Position numbers and translations under genes: made by a program | Assembly: GCA_037349315.1 (NCBI GenBank) | Contig: JBAIAC010000001.1 | Coordinates: forward strand, 930,001-994,000 | Origin: Chelydra serpentina | Lineage: Eukaryota; Chordata; Testudines; Chelydridae | DNA: 64,000 nucleotides | Direction of reading: 5' to 3' | The notes under the pieces: generated by a model | Told to the model about the DNA's origin: nothing | Databases searched by the model: none | The model's input: the letters and a program-made list of their open reading frames with translations, nothing else | Shown: one piece after another, positions 1-11,691 of the stretch | How positions within the stretch are numbered: the stretch's first letter is position 1 | How the letters are laid out: each line of letters opens with the position of its first letter

Positions 1-275
1 GATCAACCAATACACCAAGGTCTTTCTTCTCTACTTTCACTTCCAACTGATATGTCCCCGGCTTATAGCAAAAATACTTGTTGTTAGTCCCTAAATGCAT
101 GACTTTGCACTATTACATTTCATCCCATTTCTATTACTCTAGTTTTCAAGGTTGGCCAGATCTTCTTGTATGATATGCTTGTCCTCCTGTATTGGCAATA
201 TCTCCCAACTTTGTGTCATCCACAAATTTTATTAGCACACTCTTACTTTTTGTGCCATGGTCATTAATAAAAATG
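1..275 (-). repeat. CR1-like LINE fragment
   Basis: Read on the minus strand this stretch matches the family of CR1 reverse-transcriptase 3' regions. It has the run that on the plus strand reads 'tgtcatccacaaatttta', followed by 'gtcattaataaaaat', and the same pair recurs in the CR1 copy near 2820-2880. It is a diverged fragment without an open frame, cut by the window edge. The subfamily cannot be named from sequence alone. Confidence 0.6.
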
Positions 276-446
276 ACATGCTACATTATTTTAGAGGAGG
301 AAAACGTCTTTCCTCCAAGATCAGTGCACACTAAGGTACTGAGGTAAAAAGGCTATTGCAGCAATTTGTATTTGTTCCCACGTGTCTTAAAGCTAATGTG
401 ATATTTTCTTGAGACCTGTCAGTTTACAGAAAAGATAGTTATAGAT

Positions 447-759
447 CAGGGATCTCAAATACGCGGGCCACATGTGGCCCGCAGAGTTATTTCCTGTGGC
501 CCGCCATAGCGCCGACTCCACTGGCAGCCAAACTCCAAACATTACTAAGTGTTTATATTTTATTAAAACCCCTCTTTGCATTACAGTTTTTAAAAAGTTA
601 ATACATTGACTTTTAATAGAATACTATATTACTCTTCATTTTTTTCATTTTTGACTATACTTTTGTATCAATGTATGAAAAGATTTCAGTGATGCGGCCC
701 TCAGACCAATTTACTAGTTTTCATGTGGCCCTCGTGGTGATTTGAGTTTGAGATCCCTG
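447..759. mobile_element. hAT-type MITE (313 bp) with perfect 8-bp target duplication
   Basis: Terminal inverted repeats CAGGGATCTCAAA and TTTGAGATCCCTG bound the element. It is flanked on both sides by TTATAGAT (439-446 and 760-767). The 8-bp duplication and CAGGG termini are standard for the hAT superfamily. There is no transposase frame, so it is non-autonomous. The interior repeats 'gtggcccgc'/'gcggccctc' blocks. Confidence 0.9.
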
Positions 760-767
760 TTATAGAT

Positions 768-1416
768 TGTTGGAACCTGGATGCAATTTGTTGACAAAAT
801 TACTTTTACTGTTTCATGGTTTCCAGTAATCCATCTTTCTTCAGTTTTCTAATTGATGAGAACGTGGATTTAGAAAAATGTGCAGCTAAAATTTCCCCCT
901 TAGTTTCTTATTAGTCAATGCACTGCGCTCTTTTTTTTCTTCTGCTGTCTTGCAGTTCCTGTTTTTTGTTGTCTGTGTGAAGATGTAGGTGTGGTTAAGT
1001 GCCACAGAAGCTGTAACTCTGTTGGTTCTAAAACTGTTTACTTTAAATTTGTATATGAATAGTAGTGGTAAGAACCTTCTTGAACCAAAGCACTTAATAC
1101 ATATACCTGTAGGAGTGTTTCTAGGCTAGCAAAAGGATCTGCAGTTCACGACCTTGGCGAAGCAATGGTTATGACTGTCCTTGGCCTGGTGCTTTCACCT
1201 TTTGTCTAATCAGTGATGCTGCAGCAGTGATGAACCATAGGTCCTAAGAAATGAAGAAATTAGTTGGTTCAAGGCTAATACTCAAATCTGAAGCTGAAAG
1301 TTCAATTAAACTGGGGTTGCTTAATACATATTTTAACATTGCCAACATTTCTTCAAAGGGTTTGTGAACTCCTTGCACATTTTCTCTTGTTCACCCATGC
1401 CAGTCCATGAAATAAC
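768..1416. other. non-coding stretch, nothing recognised
   Basis: AT-rich sequence with no supported exon, RNA gene or repeat boundary. It is probably intronic to the long RTN4 isoforms whose first exons should lie upstream of the window. Confidence 0.5.
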
Positions 1417-1419
1417 TTA

Positions 1420-1714
1420 GGCTAGGTCTACACTACCCCCCCCTATCGAACTAAGGTACGCAACTTCAGCTACGTGAATAACGTAGCTGAAGTCGCAGTA
1501 CCTTAGTTCGAATGAAAAAGCACTTACCCGGGGTCCACACGCGGCGCGCAGGCTCCCCCGTCGACTCCGCCTACTCCGTTCGTCGAGCTGGATTACCAGC
1601 GTCGACAACGGAGCACTTCCTGGTTCGATTTATCGCGTCTTGACAAGACGCGATAAATCGAACCCAGAACATCGATCCGACGCGTTCGACAGACGCGTAA
1701 GTATAGACATACCC
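1420..1714. mobile_element. PIF/Harbinger MITE with two internal hairpins (copy A, 295 bp)
   Basis: Terminal repeats GGCTAGGTCTACAC and GTATAGACATACCC are roughly inverted and flanked by the 3-bp duplication TTA (1417-1419, 1715-1717), as in PIF/Harbinger. Two strong hairpins sit inside. One is about 1453-1504, with complementary arms around CTTCAGCTACGT/ACGTAGCTGAAG. The other is about 1621-1664, with arms around GGTTCGATTTATCGCGTCTT and its complement. The same family occurs at 37853-38148 and 63780-64000 in the opposite orientation. No transposase is present. Confidence 0.85.
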
Positions 1715-1788
1715 TTAGTCCGTCCCGTGCTTTGCTGCACATTGGGCTACCCACTTTTGCCATCCTTGCCTGTCAACTGCCCTTCCCA

Positions 1789-2880
1789 GAATCATAGAAT
1801 ATTAGAGTTGGAAGAGACCTCAGGAGGTCATCTAGTCCAACCCCTGCTCAAAGCAGGACCAACACCAACTAAATCATCCCAGCCAGGGCTTTGTCAAGCC
1901 GGGCCTTAAAAACCTCTAAGGATGGAGATTCTACCACCTCCCTAGGTAACCCATTCCAGTGCTTCACCACCCTCCTAGTGAAATAGTGTTTCCTAATATC
2001 CAACCTAGACCTCCCGCACTGCAACTTGAGACCATTGCTTCTTGTTCTGTTATTTGCCACCACTGAGTAGGGTGACCAGACAGCAAGTGTGAAAAATCGG
2101 GACGGGGGTGGGGGTGGAGGGTAATAGGAGCCTATATAAGAAAAAGACCCAAAAATCAGGACTGTCCCTATAAAATTGGGACATCTGGTCACCCTACCAC
2201 TGAGAACAGCTAAGCTCCATCCTTTTTGGAACGCCCCTTCAGGTAGTTGAAGGCTGCTATCAAATCCCCCATCACTCTTCTCTTCTGCAGACTAAACATG
2301 CCCTGTCCCAGCCCCCTGATCATTCTTGTTGCTCTCCGCTGAACTCTCTCCAGTTTGTCCACATCCTTTCTGTAGTGGGGGGCCCAAAACTGAACACAAT
2401 ACTCCAGAGGTGGCCACACCAGTGCCAAATAGAGGGGAATAATCACTTCCCTGGATCTGCTGGCAATGCTCCTACAAATGCAGCCCAATATGCCGTTAGC
2501 CTTCTTGGCAACTCTCATCCACTGTAGTCCCCAGATTCTATTCTAATAATATATGGAGATATGCCTATCTCATAGAACTGGAAGGACCTTGAAAGGTCAT
2601 CAAGTCCAGTCCCCTGCCTTCACTAGCAGAACTGTTGCTTAGCCAGTCGGTCCCCAGCCTGTAGCAGTGCATGGGATTCTTCTGTCCTAAGCGCAGGACT
2701 CTGCACTTGTCCTTGTTGAACCTCATCCAATTTCTTTTGGCCCAATCCTCCAATTTGTCTAGGTCACTCTAGACCCTATCCCTACCCTCCAGCGTATCTA
2801 CCTCTCCCCCCGAGCTTAGTGTCATCTGCGAACTTGCTGAGGGTGCAATCCATCCCATCATCCTGATCATTAATAAAGAT
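1789..2880 (-). mobile_element. CR1 LINE, 5'-truncated, minus strand, interrupted
   Basis: The 3' end is at 1789 with the CR1 tail motif (plus strand: 'aatcatagaat', then 'gaggtcatctagtccaac'). The minus strand encodes the C-terminal part of CR1 ORF2, including the stretch ending [14 protein letters not shown], in several frames with stops. The copy is broken by a small hAT MITE at 2068-2196 and by a short unrelated CR1-type tail around 2550-2632. It compares base for base with the better-preserved copies at 51.7-52.5 kb and 59.1-60.1 kb. It is a dead fragment. Confidence 0.9.
2068..2196. mobile_element. small hAT MITE (129 bp) inside CR1
   Basis: TIRs TAGGGTGACCAGA and TCTGGTCACCCTA are flanked by the perfect 8-bp duplication CCACTGAG (2060-2067, 2197-2204). 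A sister copy lies at 48434-48548. Insertion into the CR1 dates this copy as younger than the CR1. Confidence 0.92.
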
Positions 2881-3014
2881 TCCCGTAGGGAACTATATGG
2901 AGACTGCCCGATTGGATCCAGGGTGAACTCACCAGGGTTCTTCAGCTCATAATTGCAACAAGGGAGGTATGCATTGGGATCCTCTTCTGATTCTATATCT
3001 TCCTCCCAGCTACA

Positions 3015-4937
3015 ATGAAGTATAAAATACAATTAGGAAGGCCAAAAAAGAAATTTGAGGAACAGTTAGCCAAAGACTCAAAAAGTAATAGCATTTTTTT
3101 TTAAGTACATAGAAGCAGGAAGCCTGCTAAAAAACCAGTGGGGCCACTGGACGATCAAGGTGCTAAAGGAACACTCAAAGTCGATAAGGCCAGTGCGGAG
3201 AAACTAAATGAATTCTTTGCATGGGTCTTCATGGCTGAGGATGTGAGGGAGATTCCCAAACCTGAGCCATTCTTTTTAGATGACAGATCTGAGCAACTGT
3301 CCCAGATTGAGGTATCAGTAGAGGAGGTTTTGGAACAAATTGGTAAATTAAACAGCAATAAGTCACCAGGTAGTCTGTAACCTATCATTTAAATCAGCTT
3401 CTGTACCAGATGATTGGAGGATAGTTAATGTGACGCCAATTTTTTTAAAAGGGCTCCAGAGGTCATCCCAGCAATTACAGGCCCGTAAGCCTGACTTCAG
3501 TACCAGGCAAAGTGGTTGAAATTATAATAAAGAACAATATTGTCAGACATATAGATGAACATAATTTGTTAAGGAAGGGTCAACATGGTTTTAGTAAATG
3601 CTTTACCAATCTACTAGAATTCTTTGAGGGGGTCAACGAGCATGTGGACCAAGGGGATCCAGTGGATATAGTGTACTAAGATTTTCAGAAAGCCTTTGAC
3701 AAGGTCGCTCACCAAAGGCTCTTGCGCAAAGTGAACTGCCACAGGATAAGAGGGAAGGTGCTCTCATGGATTGGTAACTGGTTAAAAGATAGGAAACAAA
3801 GTGTAGGTATAAATGGTCAGTTTTCAGAATGGAGAGAGGTAAATAGTGGTGTTCCCCAGGGGTCTGACCAGTCCTATTCAACACATTCATAAATGATCTG
3901 GAAAAAGGGGTAAAAACAGTGAGGTGGCAAAATTTGCAGACGATACAAAATTACTAAAGATAGTTAAGATCCAGGCAGACTGCGAAGAGCCACAAAAGGA
4001 TCTCTCAAAACTGGGTGACTGGGCAACAAAATGGCATATGAAATTTAATGTTGATAAATGCAAAGTAATGCACATTTGAAAACATACATATAAAATGATG
4101 GGGTCTAAATTAGCTATTACCACTCAAGAAAGAGATCTTGGCGTCATTGTGGATAGTTCTCTGAAAACATCCACTCAATGTGCAGTGGCAGTCAAAAAAG
4201 TGAACAGAATGCTGGGAATAATTAAGAAAAGGATAGATAATAGGATAGAAAATATCATGTTGCCTCCATATAAATCCATGGTATGCCCACATCTTGAATA
4301 CTATGTGCAGATGTGGTCGCCCCATCTCAAAAAAGATATATGGGAATTGGAAAAAGTTCAGAAAAGAACAACAAAAATGATTAGGGATATGAAATGGCTT
4401 CCGTATGAGGAGAGATTAATAAGACTGGGAGTTTTCAGCTTGGAAAAGAGACGGCTAAGGGGAGATATGACTGAGGTCTATACAATCATGACTGGTTTAG
4501 AGAAAGTAGATAACAAAGTGTTGTTTACTACTTCTCATAACACAAGAACTAGGGGTCACCAAATTAAATTAATAGGCAGCAGGTTTAAAACAGACAAAAG
4601 GAAGTATTTCTTCACACAACGCACAGTCAACCTGTGGAACTCCTTGCTAGAGGATGTTGTGAAGGCCAAGACCATAACAGGGCTCAAAAAAGAACTAGAT
4701 AAATTCCTAGAGGATAGATCCATCAATGGCTATTAGTCAGGTTGGGCAGGAATGGTGTCCCTAGCCTCTGTTTGCCAGAAGCTGTGAATAAGCGACGGGA
4801 TGGATCACTTGGTGATTACCTGTTCTGTTCATTCCCTCTGGGGCACCTGGCACTGGCCACTGTCGGAAGACAGTATACTGGGCTGGATGGACCCTTGGTC
4901 TGACCCAGTAGGGCCATTCTTATGTTCTTATGTTACG
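3015..4937 (+). mobile_element. older CR1 LINE copy, plus strand, ORF2 remnants
   Basis: Plus-strand pieces of a CR1 ORF2 reverse transcriptase run in order through this segment. They are an N-terminal linker (about 3138-3380), the palm motif DFQKAFDKV near 3685 directly after an in-frame stop, the FADDTKL catalytic loop near 3935, and a clean 213-codon frame at 4095-4736 covering the thumb and C-terminus. The tail carries 'ggtctgacccagtagggcc' followed by repeated 'TTCTTATG'. It belongs to a different subfamily from the copies at 1.8, 50.5 and 59.1 kb, whose tails end in ATTCTATG repeats. Frameshifts and stops make it inactive. Confidence 0.85.
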
Positions 4938-5688
4938 TTCTTGAAAAGGGCTGTGACTGCATCCTTGCTCTGTGTGGTCTGCTGTTTCACCTCAGACACT
5001 TTCTCCTGCAACTTGCCACTGACCCTCTCACGATCATACACCTGCTTCTGCATTCCTACAATCTGTGCTGCTTGTGTCAGAGACGTAGCTCTGAGAGGAT
5101 CAGATTCTGCCTTCAAATTAATGACTTTACTTTATTTTCAGCTCTGATTCTTTCCTATTTCTGCACCTGACTTTTTAGCTGATCTATCTCCTGATCTAGT
5201 GTTGTCGCAACCATCCACAACTCCTGCAAAACAGCCTTTTTCTTTGTCCTAACATTCGGACCTCCCCACCTTCCTGCACAAACTCCATTGCTTGTGGAGC
5301 TGCAGGAAGGCTCCAGGGTCGATTACCCCCATACTCTTGTACAAAATCTGTCAAGCTGTTTCCCAACATCGTTTTCAACTGTTCCTTCTTTCCAGTTGTT
5401 TCCCTGTCTCTGGACATAGCTTCCTCCACTCGAGCAGGCAAGCAGCCTGAGTTCTGAGTCCCAGTAACGGAATGTATCCCTAAATTAACTTGTGAACTGC
5501 AACATGGGAACTTGTAGGGAGCGACCCCACCCTGCCATCTTTTACCTCCTATTGCAATGGACAAACTTCAAGCTGTTTGTACCATCCGTCTCTTTTCTTC
5601 TTACCATCCTCGCTGCGCCGTCCAAATTCTGTTACCTGGGGTTCTTTCAACCCAAAGCTCTTGGTAACTTTTACTCTATGCGAGGTGG
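4938..5688 (-). pseudogene. LTR-element internal remnant, Gag-like coiled coil
   Basis: The minus strand carries two broken frames (about 5564-5196 and 5116-4928) rich in Glu, Lys and Gln, of the kind seen in Gag coiled coils. One contains the peptide VSGKLQEKVSEVKQQTTQSK. They abut a probable LTR at 5689. The family is not recognised. An ERV-L/spuma-like or Ty3/Gypsy Gag are both possible, and composition and context are the only support. Confidence 0.4.
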
Positions 5689-5819
5689 TGTCAGGAAATA
5701 AATCAGGGGAGACACGGCCGTCCGACTGAGAGATGGCTGGCACAAACAGGACAATACAAGCGTGCTTTCACTTAAAGCTACACTTTACTTAGTCTCAAGC
5801 ACTTACACACAGGTTAGTA

Positions 5820-6242
5820 CAGAGCTTTCCAAACTTTTCATGTTGGTGACACACTTTTTAGACATGCATCATTTCGCGACACACCGGAAGTGACGCGGAA
5901 TCAATTCCGCCTGGATTACACATACTGCGCATGCGCAGTACCCAGGGCCGGCCGCCCCAAGCAAAAAAAAAACCAACAAAACAACCCAAGTGCCGCCCCC
6001 GCCTCCCCCCGCCAACGCCGGCTGAAACACCCCCCCACCCAACAACGCCGCCCTACCAAAATGCCGGCCCCGGCCGGGGAGCAGAGCATGCCTGCCGCCC
6101 CGCTGCCCCGGCCGGGGAGCGGAGCACGCCTGCCGCCCCGCTGCCCCGGCCGGGGAGCGGAGCACACCTGCCGCCCCACGACACACCTACACAGTGCCGC
6201 CAACACACTAACGTGTCGCGACACACAGTTTGGAAAGCTCTG
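5820..6242. mobile_element. hAT MITE (423 bp) with GC-rich core
   Basis: TIRs CAGAGCTTTCCAAACT and AGTTTGGAAAGCTCTG bound the element, with perfect 8-bp flanks GGTTAGTA (5812-5819, 6243-6250). The core is strikingly GC-rich and includes a roughly threefold 38-bp tandem repeat at about 6067-6180. The open frames seen here on both strands (about 102-129 codons) result from low stop-codon density in GC-rich repeat DNA, not genes. Confidence 0.92.
6067..6180. repeat. 38-bp minisatellite, three units
   Basis: Three consecutive units begin GCCCCGGCCGGGGAGC and differ at only a few positions. The repeat lies entirely within the hAT MITE at 5820-6242. Confidence 0.85.
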
Positions 6243-6946
6243 GGTTAGTAAAACACCCCCAACCCTCGATAATTACTGAAGCTGAGTGTGGCTCTTGAGT
6301 GGCACAGCGGCAGCTTTCCAGTGGCCAAATCTTCTGTCTGCCGGTGAGGAGCACAAGATGTGTCCAGAGGGAGAATTCCTGAAAAAACCCTCCTGAAGAG
6401 TCCTGCTAACTCAAACTTTCCCCCCTAATTTATACATTAGTAATACAGTGACATGTCACTTAAAGAAAACTTGTTAAGCAAGCAATTTCAAAGGTCAAGC
6501 AAGAGGTTTCCTTCTGGTCATCGATTAACCAGGTGTGTTTTTTTCAGAGTTTGCACGCCTTGAGGTCCTGTCAGACACATTCCTGAGGGCACATGGACAA
6601 GCTTCCTGTTCTTCTAAAATGCATGTATCAGCAATTTCAACAAAATTCTTATCAAGAAGGACTGGGGTCAAGCTGCCCTTTCTGTAGCACCTTGGTTATG
6701 CTAAAGCTGCTGCATGGCCATTTTACGACCTGCTGACTTGGCTGCCGTTAGCAATAAGCAATAGTGGTTTCAGGCATTTGGAAATCTCCCTGTGCAGTTC
6801 ACACTTTCAGAAACTCAAGTATATAACAATTACATTGAGAGGAATATCTGTAGCTGAGGAGTTTGGTGCCACCTAGTGTTTGTAAATGAAAAGGGTAATT
6901 TAGTGGATATTTTTCACCCAACACAGTACTGTACAAAGGCGTGACA

Positions 6947-9900
6947 AACTCCTAAGCAGAGTAGTTCAATAGAATATTGTCAAATAGCTTTGTTTTTCTT
7001 TCTTTATCTGAAATGCTCTTAGAAGTTAGGAAATGAAAAGCCCGTTACATTTCTTGATCCTCTTCCATTTCTCAAACTTCGTTCACCCCTCTGTGTATTT
7101 GAATAAACCTGCTTTTACTTATATAGTTTTTATGAAAAATACTCGTACACCAGTAGTGTTTCCCTTAAGTGATGTTATTTTTAATTTTTTAAATCTTTCT
7201 GCCCTCCTGTCCCCCAAACACACAACGTACAAAGGCATGGAATATCATAAATGCCAGTTGAAAGTCAGTGGGGGAATGTGGGTTTTCTGCACTTCTGGAA
7301 ATCAGATCACTTATTTAGGTTCCTAACTTAAGCACCAGTTTCTGAAAATGTTTGGGTTTAATTTCCAGCTAAGAATTTCAATGCTTTTATAGGTTTGTGT
7401 GAGTGTCTTGTTTGTGAACTCAAACCTGGCCAAGTGCATGTGGATGTAGTTCAGACTAAATGCTGCCAGCATACCAGCACTTCAATCTCCATTATATTGG
7501 TCCATAGGAAGTAAAACTTAATTTGCAGACCAAATCAAAGTACTAAACAGCAATCCAAAAAGGCTGTTGAACTGTTGCACTCTGATACTGTGTTAAAAAT
7601 AATCAAATATCTGTTTTTACATAATGAGAGCACTAGTATGATACTTGCCTTGTGCAAGTCTATAACTAAAAACCAAATCATTGTATATGAAGCTCAAAGC
7701 ATGAGAAATAACTAAATGTTACTTTGTATCAACATTATCCAGTTACTCATCTCCATTGATTTCAAATACTCAAGTCTGTAGCACAGTCAACCATAAAGAG
7801 CAGCCCTGCACCTAAGTAGTACCATCACTGAAAGAAAGCTAACTCTGACGAGGCTTCAAAATTGCTTTGAGAAATACATTTTACATTAAGTCAATCCTGA
7901 TTAAATTTTCCTGCTCTAAGTGCTGTTCAGTTTGTCTTATCTTGCCTCTACTGCTGGCTGAAAGGTGAAAGGACACTTTCCAGTTAAGATGAAGAAGCAG
8001 AAGAAGTGTTTTCCATTGAAAGTGTTCTGAGTGTACAAATCTGCAGAATTTCCTTATGGATGGAAAACGTTGTGAATTTTAATTATGAAATGAGACCAAT
8101 AGTAGTGCATTATGCAGTCAAGTTCTATGGTAGTTCACTTCCACCTGCATCACCCCTACTATTCTCTTTGGTTTCTCCTGAACAGCAGCTTCCCCTTATG
8201 CTGGCTTTTGTGATAAATAGTCTTGTAATGTTAGACAGTTTCATTATGGACTTAATTTAGATAACCAAACACATTTTGGATCCCAGTTGTCCAGAGGCAG
8301 AAGGCTTGACCACTGCCTGGTCTTTAGGCCTCTTTTTTAATAAACTTTTTATAGTTGCAGGATTATTGAGAAGCTGTAGAGTTTTTGGTAATGTATACAT
8401 TAACATTTGGATTTTCATAAGCACTGAGTGTTGGTCTAACTGTTTCCAGAGAAGTCAGTGGGCATTTTACCATTAACTTCAGTGGGAGCAGAGTTAGGCC
8501 AATACAGAATACTTTGTAAAAATTCCACCCTAATTTATGGCTGTCTGAAATTAGTAATTACTGAGGGGCACAGATATGATTGTACAGAGTATTTAGACTA
8601 AATGACTGCACAGAGAAGGAGGAATAAATATTGTACATGTAGAGAAAAAAGGAAAAGATCTGAGTACAGGGGTAGGGAGGTGAGAAGGGTCTGTCCAGGA
8701 GGCTAATGAAGCACTTCTAGTGCACCTAGTGTGTATATTAAAACACAACAAGAAAAAAAGGGACCGATTTTAATTGTACACTTACAAGAATTTTACCACT
8801 GGTTACAAGAGATACCTACAGCATCAGGGTTTGTTTATTAATTTTAAATGACTAATAAAGTTCTAAATTACTGTAGGTGAGAAGGGTAGGTGTCAACAGC
8901 AGAAAATAAATAATTGTATGGACACTAAAGTGAGTACAGCTTTATCATGCTTAAGAGTTAAACTATTTAAATAATAACAATAGTACCTAGCTCTTACATA
9001 GCAATGACAACACAAAATTATATCTGGCTTCAGAAAGCAAGAATTTAGGAATTATCTTCTTCCAGGCTAAAAAGATAGTTGGTCTAGAGCTCTGATAACA
9101 GCAAAATCTGTGTGCTGGTTGGTGACTAATATTCCTGAGTGCTGAAGAGAAGTTGTTGCACAACCATGCGTGTCAAGCTTAACAAGGGGTCAATTTTGGG
9201 TGGTTTTTAATGGAGTTCATCTCAATTGAGAGGAAAAGATGATAAAGCTCATTTTGGTAGTAACCAGCCTACCTTCAGTTACAGTTTTAGAGGGAGGGAA
9301 CCCAACTTTCAAATTTTTTTGCATTCACTGTATTTATAGTCAAATAAAACTTTCTAAAATAAGACTAAAGTGCCATACAATCTAAAGATAAGATTTGAGG
9401 GAATGTATATAGCTGTGAACATAAAGATTATGGTAATTTTAAAGTGAATAACATTTAGATGTCTGTTACATCTATTAAGTCTAAAACAACAGACGCAAAC
9501 CTGAAGTCAAGAGGCATTTTATTAATAGTAACTGAGTGCAAATCAGTGTAAAGGTCATGTCTAGGACTACTTTGAGTAGCTTTCTGATAAGCTTGGTTTG
9601 TGCAAGATAACATTTTACAATATGAGAGATTTACACATTCTGCAGAGGAAGCTGAATATTAAGATGCAAATCACTAATTTAGCACCAGCCACAAGAGCAC
9701 ACTTTGATATCATTTTATGAACTTCTCTTTCTGGTTTGTTTTTATAATATGACACATCAAGTCTTGGCTATGTTTCTAGACAGCATTGTGGAACTTTTTG
9801 GCATGCTCAGTATTGATAAACCCAAGTATTCAGAAATCATGACTCAGGCCCAAAAAACCATGAGATTTTTAAAATATTTGGGATTCTTCTGGATTTTGAG

Positions 9901-10130
9901 CCTTTAGGTTATATTTGTGTCATGTTTTCAAGCTTTTCTCCACATCCATTAGGGCTATAAACTTACTCATTTTGAAAGTTCAGATTTGTGATTCCTGGAT
10001 TGGGGGCTTCAAGAATAACTCAGAATATGATAAAATCATGAGCATTTCTGCATGCTGGTAAAATAACTGGCTGTAAGATTGTTTATATTTGGTAGGAAAA
10101 ACCTTTTTACGCTAATACTTCTGCATTGAG
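6947..10130. other. non-coding stretch, no gene found
   Basis: About 3.2 kb of AT-rich sequence. Frames of 60-97 codons here have no recognisable domain and no splice-consistent structure. A short repeat-like motif ('cattaacttcagtgggagca', about 8470-8490) resembles widely dispersed old amniote repeats. Nothing else is supported. Confidence 0.5.
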
Positions 10131-10850
10131 TACTCCTGGGGAATTCTGCACCACTGCGCACACACAGAATTCATGTGCCCCACAGAATTTTTTTTCTCTG
10201 CAGAAAAGTGCTGCAGTTACATTTTTTGTCCACCACGGGCTGCTGTGGCGCCAGAACAGAAAACAGCTGCTCCTGCCCAGCAGCAGCCCCAGCTGTGGAT
10301 AGGGAAGAGAAGGGGCCAGGTTAGGAGGCACAGGGGGCTGCTGGATGGTCACAGGCTGGGTTCAGAAGGGCTGGGGGTGGGACAGACTGGGGCGGGGGCT
10401 GAATGGGAGATGGAGTGCAGGAACACATCGTGTGTGTGGGGGGGGGGGGGGGGGGGGCTGAATGCCAACCCAACAACCCTCCCAAGTTCACACCCAGGCT
10501 CCTTCCCAGCAATTATTTCCCTATCCCTCAGCTCCCCCATTGCCTCTGACTCTCCCAAGCCTTTGCACTGCTTCTGAGAGGGGCAGGAAATAGGGGTCTA
10601 TATTGTAGTTTAAATGAATTATTACTCAAAGTTTCTGTATTAATATGCCTAGCAAGGAATCTATTTGTCAAAAAATATTTCCTGGATCTTTTTTGTTGTC
10701 TGTATACACATACTTGCTGACAGATATTTTGAAATGAATCACCAAAATAATGGAAACTGGTATGATTATACTGTGGGCTTTTTTGACAAATAAAATATGC
10801 AGAATTTTGCAGAATTTTTAATTTTTTGGCGCAGAATTCCACCAAGAGTA
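10131..10850. mobile_element. non-autonomous DNA transposon, unassigned family
   Basis: The ends are inverted relatives: TACTCCTGGGGAATTCTGC on the left, and on the right a sequence whose complement reads TACTCTTGGTGGAATTCTGC. Target duplications were not identified, so the superfamily is open. The interior contains a purine-rich stretch and a 20-G run. No transposase frame is visible. Confidence 0.65.
10438..10457. repeat. 20-bp poly-G tract
   Basis: An uninterrupted run of 20 G follows a GT-rich lead-in, inside the DNA element at 10131-10850. It is a strong G-quadruplex candidate and a site where assemblies are often wrong in length. Confidence 0.9.
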
Positions 10851-11529
10851 AATAAGGTGTGAATAAAGAATGAGTCAAGGCTGTTTTTAAGGATTAAGGC
10901 TATTGGGAGGTATTTCTGGTATTGAGATTTCCTTCAGTCTCTTTATGAGCTTCTTAACTACTTCATTAGAGGTGTAGACAGAATGATAAAGCACTTCATA
11001 TTTCCTACTTTCCCAAGGAAAATGAAATATGTAGTTGACAAAAAAAATTAAGGTTATAAATATAACAAGATGACTGAAGTTTTCATACAAGCTGTGTCAG
11101 AAATCTGCATAGGTGGGGGGAAGGGAAAGACAGATTTTGTAGAAATGTAAATGTAAACTTTCACCTTTCCATTTTTTCGTAAGAGCAAACCATTTTGAGT
11201 TTGTCTGGTGAAGTCTTGCTGTGAGCATGAATTTTATAACCTCTGGCAATGTGACAAAAAAGCAAGATTGAGGTAGTTTAGCTTTGTTGCAAAAGCCTGT
11301 GCGTAATGTTGTAGTATTGATACATTTCAGGTTTAGCCTAGTTGCTTTGATGAAAAGCTGATTTCCTTTGTACTGGAAATTCCTTTCCCTACCTCCCCCA
11401 CTCCCTTCATTCTGTGTGGTACTAGCAGCAAGGAAATGGTTACAACACTAAGGAGATTGAATTGAAGAATTAGTGCTGGAGTATTAGTAGCTTAGTTACA
11501 GATTGCACTGCGTCAGTCTGCTCCACACC

Positions 11530-11691
11530 CAGAAGACAGTCATGTGACGTAAGTCCTGCTGCAGTTGTGCAGCAGACAAGACTGCAGACGTCTGATGTTT
11601 CATATTTCAGACTGTAGATTTCTCCAATTGCAGCTATTCTATTGGTATGCATAATTGATAATCACAGCTGGAGGGTAGATCGTGAGGAGAG
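11530..11691 (+). promoter_or_regulatory. RTN4: putative RTN4-C promoter / 5' UTR
   Basis: Just upstream of the Nogo-C start codon is a compact cluster GTCATGTGACGTAAGTC (11539-11555). It combines an E-box (CATGTG) with a CRE/ATF-like site (TGACGTAA). An inverted CCAAT box (ATTGG, 11641) follows. No canonical TATA box was found. Assignment as a promoter rests on position in front of an isoform-specific first exon; the transcription start is not defined. Confidence 0.5.

Larger units (their letters stand above)
5689..6946. mobile_element. probable LTR, split by a hAT MITE
   Basis: The segment starts TGTCAGG and ends GTGACA, giving a short TGTCA/TGACA inverted end. It borders the Gag-like remnant on the left. 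Removing the 423-bp hAT insertion and its 8-bp duplication leaves about 827 bp, a reasonable LTR length. Its partner LTR is not in the window and no convincing target duplication is visible, so orientation and family stay open. Confidence 0.45.

Noticed and set aside
5686..5696. TGGTGTCAGGA resembling a tRNA-Leu primer site
   Set aside because: It overlaps the LTR start and no LTR end in CA precedes it; only 11 bases match, so coincidence is likely.
5869..6279. Overlapping frames of 102-129 codons on both strands
   Set aside because: They lie inside a GC-rich hAT MITE with a minisatellite; few stops because of composition, no domain or splice structure.
7033..8476. Frames of 66-97 codons between 7.0 and 8.5 kb as small genes
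   Set aside because: No domain, no conserved splice pattern, ordinary AT-rich intronic composition.
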